From Streptomyces sp. NBC_00162 (GTDB lineage: Bacteria; Actinomycetota; Actinomycetes; Streptomycetales; Streptomycetaceae), in contig NZ_CP102509.1 of assembly GCF_024611995.1 (NCBI RefSeq), forward strand, positions 1,550,001 through 1,614,000: a DNA stretch of 64,000 nt. The letters are read 5' to 3'. The notes beneath the pieces are model-generated. The model was not told where the DNA came from and ran no database searches. It saw only the letters and a program-made list of their open reading frames with translations. Shown here piece by piece: positions 36,961 through 47,504 of the stretch. Position numbers and translations under genes: made by a program. Positions within the stretch are counted from its first letter, which is position 1, and every line of letters begins with the position of its first letter.

Positions 36961-37959
36961 GTGATCCGAAAACTCTTCCGACTCTCCATACTCGACCGGT
37001 CCCGCACCCGCGAGGGCCACCCGGCCCCCGAGGCCCTGCGGGACACCGTGGACCTGGCCCGGACGGCCGAGGAGCTCGGCTACCACCGCTTCTGGGTTTC
37101 GGAGCACCACAGCGTGCCCGGCGTCGCCGGATCCGCGCCGGCCGTGCTGGCCGCAGCCGTGGCCGGAGCCACCCGGCGGATCCGGGTCGGCACCGGCGGG
37201 GTCATGCTGCCCAACCACCAGCCGCTGGTGGTCGCGGAGCAGTTCGGGGTCCTGGAGGCGCTGTTCCCCGGCCGGATCGACATGGGGCTCGGCCGTTCGG
37301 TCGGCTTCACCAACGGCATCCGGCGGGCCCTGGGCCGCGACACCGGGGACGCCGACCGGTTCGAGGAGCAGCTGGCCGAGCTGCTGGGCTGGCTCGACGG
37401 CAGCCAGCAGGCCCATCCGGAGGTGCACGCGCATCCCGCCGAGGGGCTGCGGATCCCGGCGTACGTGCTCGCCACCGGCGAAGGGGCCGGGATCGCCGCC
37501 CGGGCCGGGCTGCCGATGGTGGTGGGAGACCTGCGGGCGCGCGGCCGGGTCACGGACATCATCGAGACGTACCGCAAGGAGTTCCGGGCCTCCGCATGGG
37601 GCGCGGAGCCGTACGTGGTGGTCTCGGGGACGGTGGCGGTCGCCGCCACCACCGCGGAAGCCCGGCGGATGCTGGTCCCCGAGGCCTGGTCCCTCGCGTA
37701 CTCCCGCACCCGGGGCAGCTTCCCGCCGCTGCGGCCGGCCGAGGAGGTCGAGGCCCTGTCCATGACCCCGAAGGAGCGGGAGCTGTACGAGGGCGCGCTG
37801 ACCGGGCACATCCACGGCACGGAAGAGCAGGTCGCGGCGGAGCTGGCCGAGGTCGCCGCGCTGACCGGCGCCGACGAGCTGCTGGTCACCACCTCCACCT
37901 ACGACCGGGCGGCGCTGCTGGACTCCTACCGCAGACTGGCCCGGATCGCGGGCCTCTGA
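36961..37959 (+). CDS. LLM class flavin-dependent oxidoreductase (luciferase-like)
   Basis: 332 residues from GTG. The TIM-barrel bacterial-luciferase-like fold is clear: GYHRFWVSEHHSVPGVAGSAP, IRVGTGGVMLPNHQPLVVAEQFG, LFPGRIDMGLGRSVG, and a C-terminal LTGADELLVTTSTYDRAALL. This is the MsnO8/YhbW-like subgroup that uses reduced FMN or F420. Substrate unknown. It reads toward the UvrA-like gene, 21 bases further on, so both may be cotranscribed. Confidence 0.9.
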   Translation: MIRKLFRLSILDRSRTREGHPAPEALRDTVDLARTAEELGYHRFWVSEHHSVPGVAGSAPAVLAAAVAGATRRIRVGTGGVMLPNHQPLVVAEQFGVLEALFPGRIDMGLGRSVGFTNGIRRALGRDTGDADRFEEQLAELLGWLDGSQQAHPEVHAHPAEGLRIPAYVLATGEGAGIAARAGLPMVVGDLRARGRVTDIIETYRKEFRASAWGAEPYVVVSGTVAVAATTAEARRMLVPEAWSLAYSRTRGSFPPLRPAEEVEALSMTPKERELYEGALTGHIHGTEEQVAAELAEVAALTGADELLVTTSTYDRAALLDSYRRLARIAGL

Positions 37960-37980
37960 AGGGCCTCTAAAGTAGGACGA

Positions 37981-40386
37981 ATGCACCAGTCTCCCGATCC
38001 CCGTTCCGCCCCTGATTCCCGCGTACGCGTCCGGGGCGCCAGGGAGCACAACCTGCGCGGTGTCGACGTGGACATTCCGCGCGACGCGCTGACCGTGTTC
38101 ACCGGGGTCTCCGGATCCGGGAAGAGCTCGCTCGCGTTCGGCACGATCTACGCCGAGGCCCAGCGCCGGTACTTCGAGTCCGTGGCCCCGTACGCCCGCC
38201 GGCTCATCCACCAGATCGGCGCCCCGAAGGTGGACTCCATCACCGGGCTGCCGCCCGCCGTCTCCCTGGAGCAGCGCCGTTCCTCGCCGGGATCGCGGTC
38301 CTCGGTCGGCACGGTGACCCTGCTGTCCAACTCCCTGCGGATGCTGTACTCCCGGGCCGGCAGCTATCCGCCGGGGGCCGAGCGGCTCGACTCCGACGCC
38401 TTCTCCCCCAACACCGCGGCCGGGGCCTGCCCTTCGTGCCACGGGCTCGGCCGGATCCACCGCACCACCGAGGAACTCCTCGTCCCCGAGCCGGAACTGT
38501 CGATCCGTCAAGGTGCCATCGCCGCCTGGCCCGGCGCCTGGCAGGGCAAGAACCTGCGGGACATCCTCGAGGTGCTGGGGCACGACGTCGACCGGCCGTG
38601 GCGGGAGCTGCCGGCCAAGGACCGCGAGTGGATCCTGTTCACCGAGGAGCAGCCGGTGGTGACCGTGCACCCGGTGCGGGACGCGAACCGGATCCAACGG
38701 CCGTACCAGGGCACGTACATGAGCGCGCACCGCTATGTGATGCGGACCTTCTCCGACACCAAGAGCGCCACCCTGCGGGCCCGCGCGGAGGGCTTCCTCA
38801 CCGACTCCCCCTGCCCGGTGTGCGAGGGGCGGCGGCTGCGCCCCGAGGCCCTGGCCGTGACCTTCGCGGGGTACGGGATCGCCGAGCTGGCGGCCATGGC
38901 ACTGACCGGCCTGGACGGCGTACTCGCCGCCGCGCCCGTGGAGGGCGAGGCGGCGCGGGTGCTCGCGCAGGACCTGCGCTCGAGGATCGGGCCCATCGTC
39001 GAGCTCGGGCTCGGCTATCTGAGCCTGGACCGCGCCGCGCCGACCCTGTCCGCGGGCGAGCTCCAGCGGCTGCGGCTGGCGACGCAGCTGCGGTCGGGGC
39101 TGTTCGGGGTGGTGTACGTACTGGACGAGCCGTCGGCGGGGCTGCACCCGGCCGACACCGAGGCGCTGCTCGGCGTACTGGACCGGCTGAAGGAGGCCGG
39201 GAACACGGTGTTCGTCGTGGAACACGACATGGCGGTGGTGCGGCACGCGGACTGGCTGGTGGACGTGGGACCGCTGGCCGGGGAGCACGGCGGGCAGGTC
39301 CTGTACAGCGGGCCGCCGCGGGAGCTGGCCGGCGTCGCGGAGTCGGCGACGGCCCGGCACCTGTTCGCGGCGCCGGTGCCGGCCGGGGCACGGCGCCCGG
39401 TGCGCGAGGCCACCGGGCAGGTGCGCTTGAGCGGGGCCGACCGGCACAACCTGCGCGATGTACACGTGCCGTTCCCGCTCGGTGTGTTCACCGCCGTGAC
39501 CGGGGTGTCGGGGTCGGGGAAGTCCACGCTGGTGGGCCAGGTGCTGGCCCGGGAGGTCGCCGGGCGGCTGGCGGAGCCGGACTTTCCGGTACGGCGGCTG
39601 GTGGAGGTGGACCAGAAGCCGATCGGCCGCACCCCGCGGTCCAACCTGGCCACCTACACCGGGTTGTTCGACGTGGTGCGCAAGCTGTTCACGGCGGCGC
39701 CGGAGGCGCGGGCGCGCGGCTGGAAGGCGGGCCGGTTCTCCTTCAACGTGCCGGGCGGCCGGTGCGAGACCTGTCAGGGCGAGGGCTTCGTCTCGGTGGA
39801 GCTGCTCTTCCTGCCGAGTACGTACGCCCCCTGCCCGGAGTGCGGGGGTGCGCGGTACAACGCCGAGACCCTGGAGGTCCGGTACGCGGGGCTGGACATC
39901 GCGGAGGTGCTGGGGCTGACGGTGGAGTCGGCGGCCGCGTTCTTCGCGGAGGTTCCGGCGGCGGCCCGCAGCCTGCGGGCGCTGGAGGACATCGGGCTGG
40001 GCTACCTGCGGCTGGGGCAGCCGGCCACCGAGCTGTCGGGCGGCGAGGCGCAGCGGATCAAACTGGCCACGGAGCTGCAGAGGCTGCGCCGGGACCACAC
40101 GCTGTACCTGCTGGACGAGCCGACGACCGGCCTGCATCCGGCCGATGTACGGGTGCTGCTGCGGCAGTTGCACGGGCTGGTGGACGCCGGGCACTCGGTG
40201 GTGGTCGTGGAGCACGACATGGAGACGGTGGCGGGCGCGGACTGGGTCATCGACCTGGGTCCGGGCGGGGGAACGGAGGGCGGCCGGATCGTCGCCTCGG
40301 GGACCCCGGCGCAGGTGGCCGCGTCGGGGACGGGCCGCACGGCGCCGTACCTGGCGCGGGCGATCGGCGGCCGGACGGGTCGTTAG
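37981..40386 (+). CDS. Short UvrA-like ABC ATPase (UvrA paralogue)
   Basis: 801 residues against about 950-1000 for UvrA. Two ABC ATPases: Walker A GVSGSGKSSLAFG at about residue 42 and GVSGSGKSTLVGQ at about 508; signatures LSAGELQRL and LSGGEAQRIKLA. Zinc modules CPSCHGLG, CPVCEGRRL, CETCQGEG and CPECGGARY remain. The shortness indicates a reduced UvrB-interaction or insertion region, as in class II UvrA/DrrC-type paralogues linked to drug resistance rather than to general excision repair. Confidence 0.9.
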   Translation: MHQSPDPRSAPDSRVRVRGAREHNLRGVDVDIPRDALTVFTGVSGSGKSSLAFGTIYAEAQRRYFESVAPYARRLIHQIGAPKVDSITGLPPAVSLEQRRSSPGSRSSVGTVTLLSNSLRMLYSRAGSYPPGAERLDSDAFSPNTAAGACPSCHGLGRIHRTTEELLVPEPELSIRQGAIAAWPGAWQGKNLRDILEVLGHDVDRPWRELPAKDREWILFTEEQPVVTVHPVRDANRIQRPYQGTYMSAHRYVMRTFSDTKSATLRARAEGFLTDSPCPVCEGRRLRPEALAVTFAGYGIAELAAMALTGLDGVLAAAPVEGEAARVLAQDLRSRIGPIVELGLGYLSLDRAAPTLSAGELQRLRLATQLRSGLFGVVYVLDEPSAGLHPADTEALLGVLDRLKEAGNTVFVVEHDMAVVRHADWLVDVGPLAGEHGGQVLYSGPPRELAGVAESATARHLFAAPVPAGARRPVREATGQVRLSGADRHNLRDVHVPFPLGVFTAVTGVSGSGKSTLVGQVLAREVAGRLAEPDFPVRRLVEVDQKPIGRTPRSNLATYTGLFDVVRKLFTAAPEARARGWKAGRFSFNVPGGRCETCQGEGFVSVELLFLPSTYAPCPECGGARYNAETLEVRYAGLDIAEVLGLTVESAAAFFAEVPAAARSLRALEDIGLGYLRLGQPATELSGGEAQRIKLATELQRLRRDHTLYLLDEPTTGLHPADVRVLLRQLHGLVDAGHSVVVVEHDMETVAGADWVIDLGPGGGTEGGRIVASGTPAQVAASGTGRTAPYLARAIGGRTGR

Positions 40387-40419
40387 GGGGCACCGCCCCC
40401 GGGCCCGGTCACCCCATGG

Positions 40420-41088
40420 TCACGCGTCGCCGGCAAGCAGGTGCTGCGGCAGTTCGCGGAAGCTCCACTGCCCCTGGCGGCGGGTGAACATCCAGACGAG
40501 GTCGTGGCGGTCGGGCCAGGTGGCCGGGACACCGAGGACCCGGTCGGCGCCGAGGGCGCGGACCAGCCGGGGGATGCCGCTGTGCTCCCAGCAGACCAGC
40601 ACAGGCATCGGGGCGAGCAGCGCGGCGCGGACGAGGGCCGGTTCGGCGCCGACGGCGAACTCGGTGCGGACGGGGGTGCGCAGGGCGGTGGCCAGTGCCG
40701 CCACGGTCTGCTTGCAGCGGGCGGGGGCGGCGGCCTTCCCGCCGGCCGCGAAGACGGCGGCGGGGCGGGGCAGCGAGGAACCGCGGGCGGGCGGGAAGAG
40801 GCGGGTGAGCTCCTCGGCCCGGCGCCAGCCGCGGCCGGCCAGCGAGCCGGGGTCGTCCTCGCCCTCCTCGTCCCAGCCCGAGTCGCCGGCGTACGGCTTC
40901 TCGGCGTGCCGGATCACCATGACCAGGGCGTCCTTGGCCCCGGCCTGGGGGCCGGGGGCGGGGCCGCCGGGGTGGTCGTCCGTGGAGCAGCCGGCCACCG
41001 CGAGCGGGGCGAGGGCGGCGGCCAGCAGGCTGCGGCGGCACGGTCCGGACCCGGCGGGGGCTTCTGGCATGGGGCCACTGTCCGCCAT
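40420..41088 (-). CDS. Histidine phosphatase-like exported lipoprotein
   Basis: 222 residues (an ATG at 41070 would remove six). An Arg-Arg pair and hydrophobic stretch (CRRSLLAAALAPLAVAGCS) end in a lipobox AGC, so it is probably a Tat- or Sec-exported lipoprotein. The RHAEK motif (VMVIRHAEKPY) matches the RHG-type phosphohistidine motif, and CWEHSGIPRL supplies the second histidine. Substrate unknown. It lies downstream of sdhB on the same strand with 96 bases between. Confidence 0.75.
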   Translation of the reverse strand: MADSGPMPEAPAGSGPCRRSLLAAALAPLAVAGCSTDDHPGGPAPGPQAGAKDALVMVIRHAEKPYAGDSGWDEEGEDDPGSLAGRGWRRAEELTRLFPPARGSSLPRPAAVFAAGGKAAAPARCKQTVAALATALRTPVRTEFAVGAEPALVRAALLAPMPVLVCWEHSGIPRLVRALGADRVLGVPATWPDRHDLVWMFTRRQGQWSFRELPQHLLAGDA

Positions 41089-41184
41089 GGGCCGTGCGCC
41101 GCCGGGACGCGGCGCGGCGTACGGCCCGTACGAGCGCCCGGTCGGCGCATCGGGTCAGCCGATCGGCCCAGACCGGGACCCCGG

Positions 41185-41921
41185 TCAGCCCTTGCGGACC
41201 GCCCGCAGCCACTCCTTGTTCATGGCGGCGATGGACGGGAGCGGGATGCCCTTCGGACAGGCCGTGGCGCATTCTCCGGTGAGGGTGCAGCCGCCGAAGC
41301 CCTCCTCGTCCATCGCGGCCACCATGTCCAGTACGCGGGTCTCGCGCTCGGGCGAGCCCTGCGGGAGGACGTTGAGGTGGTTGATCTTGGCGGAGGTGAA
41401 GAGCATCGCGGAGCCGTTGGGGCAGGCCGCCACGCAGGCGCCGCAGCCGATGCACTCGGCGTGCTCGAAGGCGAAGTCGGCGTCGGCCTTGGGCACGGCG
41501 GTGGCGTGCGCCTCGGGGGCGGCGCCGGTGGGGGCGGTGATGTAGCCGCCGGCCTGGATGATGCGGTCGAAGGCGCCGCGGTCGACGACGAGGTCCTTGA
41601 CCACCGGGAAGGCCGCGGCCCGCCAGGGCTCGACGTCGATGGTGTCTCCGTCGGCGAAGGACCGCATGTGGAGCTGACAGGTGGTGGTGCGTTCCGGTCC
41701 GTGGGCGTCGCCGTTGATGACGAGGCTGCACGCACCGCAGATGCCCTCGCGGCAGTCGTGGTCGAAGGCGACCGGGTCCTCGCCGCGCAGGATGAGGTCC
41801 TCGTTGAGGGTGTCGAGCATCTCCAGGAAGGACATGTCCTTCGAGATGCCGTCGACCTCGTAGGAGGCCATGGCGCCGGGGGCGTCGGGGTTCCGCTGGC
41901 GCCAGACGCGCAGGGTGAGCT

Positions 41922-41925
<4 letters not shown>
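41185..41925 (-). CDS. sdhB: Succinate dehydrogenase/fumarate reductase iron-sulfur subunit
   Basis: 246 residues. Carries the three clusters that pass electrons from FAD to the membrane: [2Fe-2S] ligands in [15 protein letters not shown] plus a following Cys, [4Fe-4S] in [14 protein letters not shown], and [3Fe-4S] in [16 protein letters not shown]. The ATG overlaps the sdhA stop (ATGA). Order C-A-B fits the b558-type enzyme of Gram-positive bacteria. Confidence 0.95.
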
Positions 41926-43883
<1,958 letters not shown>

Positions 43884-43885
43884 GG

Positions 43886-44590
43886 TCAGTTCACCACTCC
43901 GGTCATGACGGCCACGGGGACGGAGACGAAACCCGCGAAGAGGACGAGGGCCAGGGCGTTGGCCAGGAACTTCAGCGCCCGCTCGCGGCGGGCGTTGCCC
44001 GCGCCGAGGGTCTGGGCGGCGCTCCAGAAGCCGTGCCGGACGTGCAGGCCGAGGGCGGCCATCGCCACGATGTAGATCGTGTTGCCGTACCAGGTGGAGA
44101 AGGTGGCGAGGACGTTCTCGTACGGGTGGCCGGCCCAGGCGCGCTCGTTGACGGTGAGCGTGGTGAGGTCGAGTACGTGCCAGACGATGAACAGGCCGAG
44201 GATGACCCCGCCCCAGCGCATCGTGCGGGTGGCGTAGCTCGCGCGGCGACGCTTGTGGGCGTACTTCACCGGGCGGGCCTGGATGCCGCGGCGGCTGAGC
44301 TGGTACGCGGACACGGCGTGCGCGACGACTGCGGCGAGCAGCACCACGCGGACGATCCACAGGGCCCACTCGTGGTGGAGGAAGGGCGAGCCGAGGGTGC
44401 GCAGCCAGTGGGCGTAGCCGTTGAACTCCCCCGCCCCGAAGAAGATCTTGAGGTTGCCGAGCATGTGCACGACGAGGTAGCCGAGCATGATCAGGCCGGA
44501 GACGGCCATCACGGACTTCTTGCCGACGGATGAGTCCCAGATCGTGCGCGTGGTGGACGGCCGTCGACCCGTCCGCGTTGCCAGAGCCAT
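43886..44590 (-). CDS. sdhC: Succinate dehydrogenase cytochrome b558 subunit
   Basis: 234 residues with five transmembrane helices. Heme-ligating histidines are expected in [53 protein letters not shown] and GLHVRHGFW. The gene belongs to the fused single-anchor b558 family, so no sdhD is needed. It heads the sdhCAB operon and is divergent from a LysR gene 94 bases away. Confidence 0.9.
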   Translation of the reverse strand: MALATRTGRRPSTTRTIWDSSVGKKSVMAVSGLIMLGYLVVHMLGNLKIFFGAGEFNGYAHWLRTLGSPFLHHEWALWIVRVVLLAAVVAHAVSAYQLSRRGIQARPVKYAHKRRRASYATRTMRWGGVILGLFIVWHVLDLTTLTVNERAWAGHPYENVLATFSTWYGNTIYIVAMAALGLHVRHGFWSAAQTLGAGNARRERALKFLANALALVLFAGFVSVPVAVMTGVVN

Positions 44591-44649
44591 GCCATTGACC
44601 GTAAGGACTAAGGTCCCGAAAGGTCCAAGACATGATGAGGCTGATCTCG

Positions 44650-44664
44650 ATAGCTGTTGCCTAT
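44650..44664. promoter_or_regulatory. LysR-type T-N11-A box between sdhC and lysR
   Basis: ATAG-N7-CTAT forms an interrupted palindrome of the LysR T-N11-A type in the 94-bp divergent spacer, 20 bases before the LysR gene and 60 before sdhC. Position suits autoregulation and control of the sdh operon. Confidence 0.5.
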
Positions 44665-44684
44665 GAAGGGCGTATCCTGGGCCC

Positions 44685-45563
44685 ATGCAGTTCCAGCAGC
44701 TTCTGTACTTCGTCGCCGTAGCCGAGACCCGGCACTTCACGCGGGCCGCGGAGCAGGTGCATGTGGCACAGCCCTCGCTGTCCCAGCAGATCAGGGCGCT
44801 GGAGCGGGAGCTGGGTGCCGAGCTGTTCAGCCGGGCGCGGGGCAACATCGCACTGACGGACGCGGGCGAGGCGCTGCTGCCGCTGGCCCGGCGGATCCTG
44901 GCGGACGCGGACACCGCACGGCTGGAGGTCCAGGAACTGGCGCAGCTGCGGCGCGGGCGGGTCCGGCTGGGCGCCACACCGAGCGTCTGCACGGGCCTGC
45001 TGCCGGACGTGCTGCGCGCCTTCCACCGCGCGCATCCGGGGATCGAGCTGCTGATCGAGGAGAGCGGTTCGCTCGATCTCGTACGGGAACTGGCGCGCGG
45101 GGCCCTGGACCTGGCCCTGATCGCGCTGCCACTGCCGCCCTCGGCTCCGGCGCTGACCACGGTGGAGCTGCTGACGGAGGATCTGGTGGTGGTCTCCTCC
45201 GCGGAGTTGCCGGCGCCCGGCGGGGGCGGGGCGCTGACGATCTCCAGGTTGCGCGACGAGCCGATGGTGATGTTCCGGCACGGGTACGACCTGCGGGAGC
45301 TGACGGTGGCAGCCTGCCGGGCGGAGGGCTTCGAGCCGGTGTTCACGGTGGAGGGCGGCGAGATGGACGCGGTCCTGGGCTTCGTACGCGCGGGGCTGGG
45401 CGTCGCGGTGGTCCCGGCGATGGTGGTGGACCGCGCGGGTTCCGGCCTGCGGGCGACCCCGTTGGCGGGCTCCCCGCTGCGCCGCACGATCGCGCTGGCC
45501 CACCGCACCGACGTGGCTCCCCCGCGCGCGGCCCGCGAACTGAAGCGGATCCTGCTGGGCTGA
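44685..45563 (+). CDS. LysR family transcriptional regulator
   Basis: 292 residues. The winged helix (LYFVAVAETRHFTRAAEQVHVAQPSLSQQ, residues 6-34) is followed by a two-lobe effector domain (VRLGATPSVCTGLLPDVLRA, GLGVAVVPAMVVDRAG). It is divergent from sdhCAB, an arrangement known for Streptomyces succinate dehydrogenase loci, so it likely regulates them in response to a carboxylate; the ligand is not known. Confidence 0.9.
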   Translation: MQFQQLLYFVAVAETRHFTRAAEQVHVAQPSLSQQIRALERELGAELFSRARGNIALTDAGEALLPLARRILADADTARLEVQELAQLRRGRVRLGATPSVCTGLLPDVLRAFHRAHPGIELLIEESGSLDLVRELARGALDLALIALPLPPSAPALTTVELLTEDLVVVSSAELPAPGGGGALTISRLRDEPMVMFRHGYDLRELTVAACRAEGFEPVFTVEGGEMDAVLGFVRAGLGVAVVPAMVVDRAGSGLRATPLAGSPLRRTIALAHRTDVAPPRAARELKRILLG

Positions 45564-45596
45564 CCGGCCCGGACAGGGCGGCCGGCCGGCCCGGGC

Positions 45597-46259
45597 CTAA
45601 GCCTGGGCCTGGGCCTGGGCGGAGCGTATGGGCAACACCTGGTCGAGCCCTCCGGCCAGCATGCCGAACGCGGCCTCCGCATCGGCGACGGCTGCCGGAT
45701 GGGCTTCGTCGGCGCTCCGCCCGGCTTCGATCCGGCGCCAATTCTCCCGGCCCAGCTCCTGGCGGACGGTCACCAGGTGCAGCGCCGCCAGCCGGGCGGT
45801 GAGCGGCGGGGCGGACTCGGCTTCGAGGGCGGCGGCGAGCAGTTCCACCTCGCGGGCGGTGTAGAGGGCGAGGCGGGAATCCAGGCTGGCGGTGGAGAAG
45901 ACCAGCCGCTCGAAGGCGAGGACGGCGGGGTGGTCACAGAGCCCGGTGATCGGGTCCCGCCGGTCGAGGGCTGCCAGGAAGTGCTCGCGCACGGCGCCGA
46001 CGGGGCCCTGCCCGGCCGGCCGCTCGCGCACGATGCGCGCCGCCTCGTCCTGATGGTCGGCGAAGCTGTCCAGCACCAGGTCCTCCTTGCTCGGGAAGTA
46101 CCGGAACAGCGTGGGTTTGGAAACCTCGGCCGCAGCGGCGATATCCGCCACGGAGACGGCATCGAAGCCCCGTTCCAGGAAGAGTTCAAGCGCCGTGGCC
46201 GCCAGTCGGCGGCGCGTACGGAGCTTCTTGTTCTCGCGCAGACCCGTCGTGTTGTCCAT
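45597..46259 (-). CDS. TetR family transcriptional regulator
   Basis: 220 residues. N-terminal helix-turn-helix (ALELFLERGFDAVSVADIAAAAEVSKPTLFRYF, about 22-56), then a ligand-binding helical domain and a short QAQAQA tail. It is divergent from an FAD monooxygenase gene, 125 bases between starts, the standard layout for a repressor that controls a detoxifying oxygenase and senses its substrate. Confidence 0.9.
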   Translation of the reverse strand: MDNTTGLRENKKLRTRRRLAATALELFLERGFDAVSVADIAAAAEVSKPTLFRYFPSKEDLVLDSFADHQDEAARIVRERPAGQGPVGAVREHFLAALDRRDPITGLCDHPAVLAFERLVFSTASLDSRLALYTAREVELLAAALEAESAPPLTARLAALHLVTVRQELGRENWRRIEAGRSADEAHPAAVADAEAAFGMLAGGLDQVLPIRSAQAQAQA

Positions 46260-46284
46260 GCCTCACACCCTACCACGGATTCGT

Positions 46285-46335
46285 TACCGAGTTATTTTTT
46301 GTACCGAGTTATTTTTTTAACCGGGTTGCTTTTTT
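46285..46335. promoter_or_regulatory. Three T-rich direct repeats, 17-bp period, in tetR/monooxygenase spacer
   Basis: TACCGAGTTATTTTTT (46285-46300) recurs at 46302 and, degenerate (AACCGGGTTGCTTTTTT), at 46319. Period is about 17 bases. Long T tracts are rare in this GC-rich DNA. The TACCGAG/ACCGGG cores may be TetR half-sites and the T tracts may bend DNA or form promoter elements. Confidence 0.6.
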
Positions 46336-46384
46336 GTCGGGGAGCCGCTTTCCTTGAGTCATCGACGCGACGAGAGGACTTCCG

Positions 46385-47455
46385 ATGACCGACGTACTGA
46401 TCGCGGGCTCCGGCCCCACCGGACTCACCCTGGCCTGTGAACTGGCCCTGCGAGGCGTCTCCGTCCGGATCCTCGAGCGGCGTTCCCGACCCCACCGCGA
46501 GTCCCGGGGCAAAGGCCTCACCCCGAGCAGCCTGGGGGTCTTCGCGCGGCTCGGCGTCGCCGAGCGGCTCTCCGCGATCGGCACCCCCGACCTGGTCCTG
46601 CGCAAGTACTTCGACGGCGCTCACATCAACGACACGCCGGCCGGCAACGGCGGCCTCCTGATCGGCCAGTGGCAGGTCGAGGAGGTACTCCGCGAGCGGC
46701 TCGCCGGCCTCGGAGTCCGGGTCGAGTACGAGGCCCAGGTCGTCGGGATCGCCCAGGACTCCGCCGGGGTCACCGCGCGGCTGGCCGACGGCCGCTCGGT
46801 CCGCGCCGAGTACGCCGCGGGGTGCGACGGCGGCCACAGCCCGACCCGGGAGCTCCTCGGGATCCCCTTCGAGGGACACACGGAGGAGGCGCCGTCGATG
46901 GTGCTCGGGGACGTGACCGCGCCGGGGCTGAGCCGGGACTACTGGCACCAGTGGTTCACCTCGGACGGCGGCGGAATCCTGCTCTGTCCGATACCGGGGA
47001 CGCAGACCTTCCAGCTTCAGGCCTCGCCGGAGCCGGACGGGCGAGGAGAGCCGCTGCCGCCGTCACTGGAGAGCTTCCAGCGGCTCTTCGACCGGCACGC
47101 CCGGGTGCCGGGGATCCGGCTGGCGGATCCCACCTGGCTCTCGTCGTGGCGGGCCAATGTCCGCATGGCTGCCCGGATGCGCGAGGGCCGGGTCTTCCTC
47201 GCCGGGGACGCGGCGCACGTCCACCCGATAGCCGGCGGGCTGGGCATGAACACCGGGATCCAGGACGCGGCCGCCCTCACCCGGACCCTGGCCGCCGCCC
47301 TCACCGGCCCGGCTCCGGACGGCGTGCTCGACACGTACGAGGCCGAGCGGCTGCCGGTGGCGGCCGAGGTGCTGGCCGACACCACCCGGCGGATGGAGCG
47401 GGTGACGGCGGCGGTCCGTGAACCGGGGCGCGGGACGGAGGCGGGCATGAACTGA
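46385..47455 (+). CDS. FAD-dependent aromatic monooxygenase (PHBH fold)
   Basis: 356 residues. FAD motifs are GSGPTGLTLACELALRGVSV at the start, the DG motif GCDGGHSPTRELLGI in the middle and GDAAHVHPIAGGLGMNTGIQDA near the end. The family hydroxylates phenolic or polyketide substrates and includes rifampicin- and tetracycline-inactivating enzymes. It is shorter than typical members (about 500) and lacks the thioredoxin-like C-terminal domain. The divergent TetR gene probably controls it. Confidence 0.9.
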   Translation: MTDVLIAGSGPTGLTLACELALRGVSVRILERRSRPHRESRGKGLTPSSLGVFARLGVAERLSAIGTPDLVLRKYFDGAHINDTPAGNGGLLIGQWQVEEVLRERLAGLGVRVEYEAQVVGIAQDSAGVTARLADGRSVRAEYAAGCDGGHSPTRELLGIPFEGHTEEAPSMVLGDVTAPGLSRDYWHQWFTSDGGGILLCPIPGTQTFQLQASPEPDGRGEPLPPSLESFQRLFDRHARVPGIRLADPTWLSSWRANVRMAARMREGRVFLAGDAAHVHPIAGGLGMNTGIQDAAALTRTLAAALTGPAPDGVLDTYEAERLPVAAEVLADTTRRMERVTAAVREPGRGTEAGMN

Positions 47456-47464
47456 CCGGCGGGC

Positions 47465-47498
47465 CCGCTCGCCACCCCCATCCCGGGCGGGCGAGCGG
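47465..47498. terminator. Terminator between monooxygenase and GGDEF-EAL genes
   Basis: CCGCTCGCC and GGCGAGCGG form a 9-bp stem around a 16-base loop between two convergent genes. Confidence 0.65.
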
Positions 47499-47504
47499 CC
47501 GGTG

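Noticed and set aside
36910..40215. 1101-codon open frame on the minus strand
   Set aside because: Lies fully antisense to the LLM oxidoreductase and UvrA-like genes; composition is Pro/Gly/Arg-rich as expected of a shadow frame in GC-rich DNA.
45597..45620. GCCTGG tandem repeats
   Set aside because: They encode the QAQAQA tail of the TetR protein; simple coding repeat.
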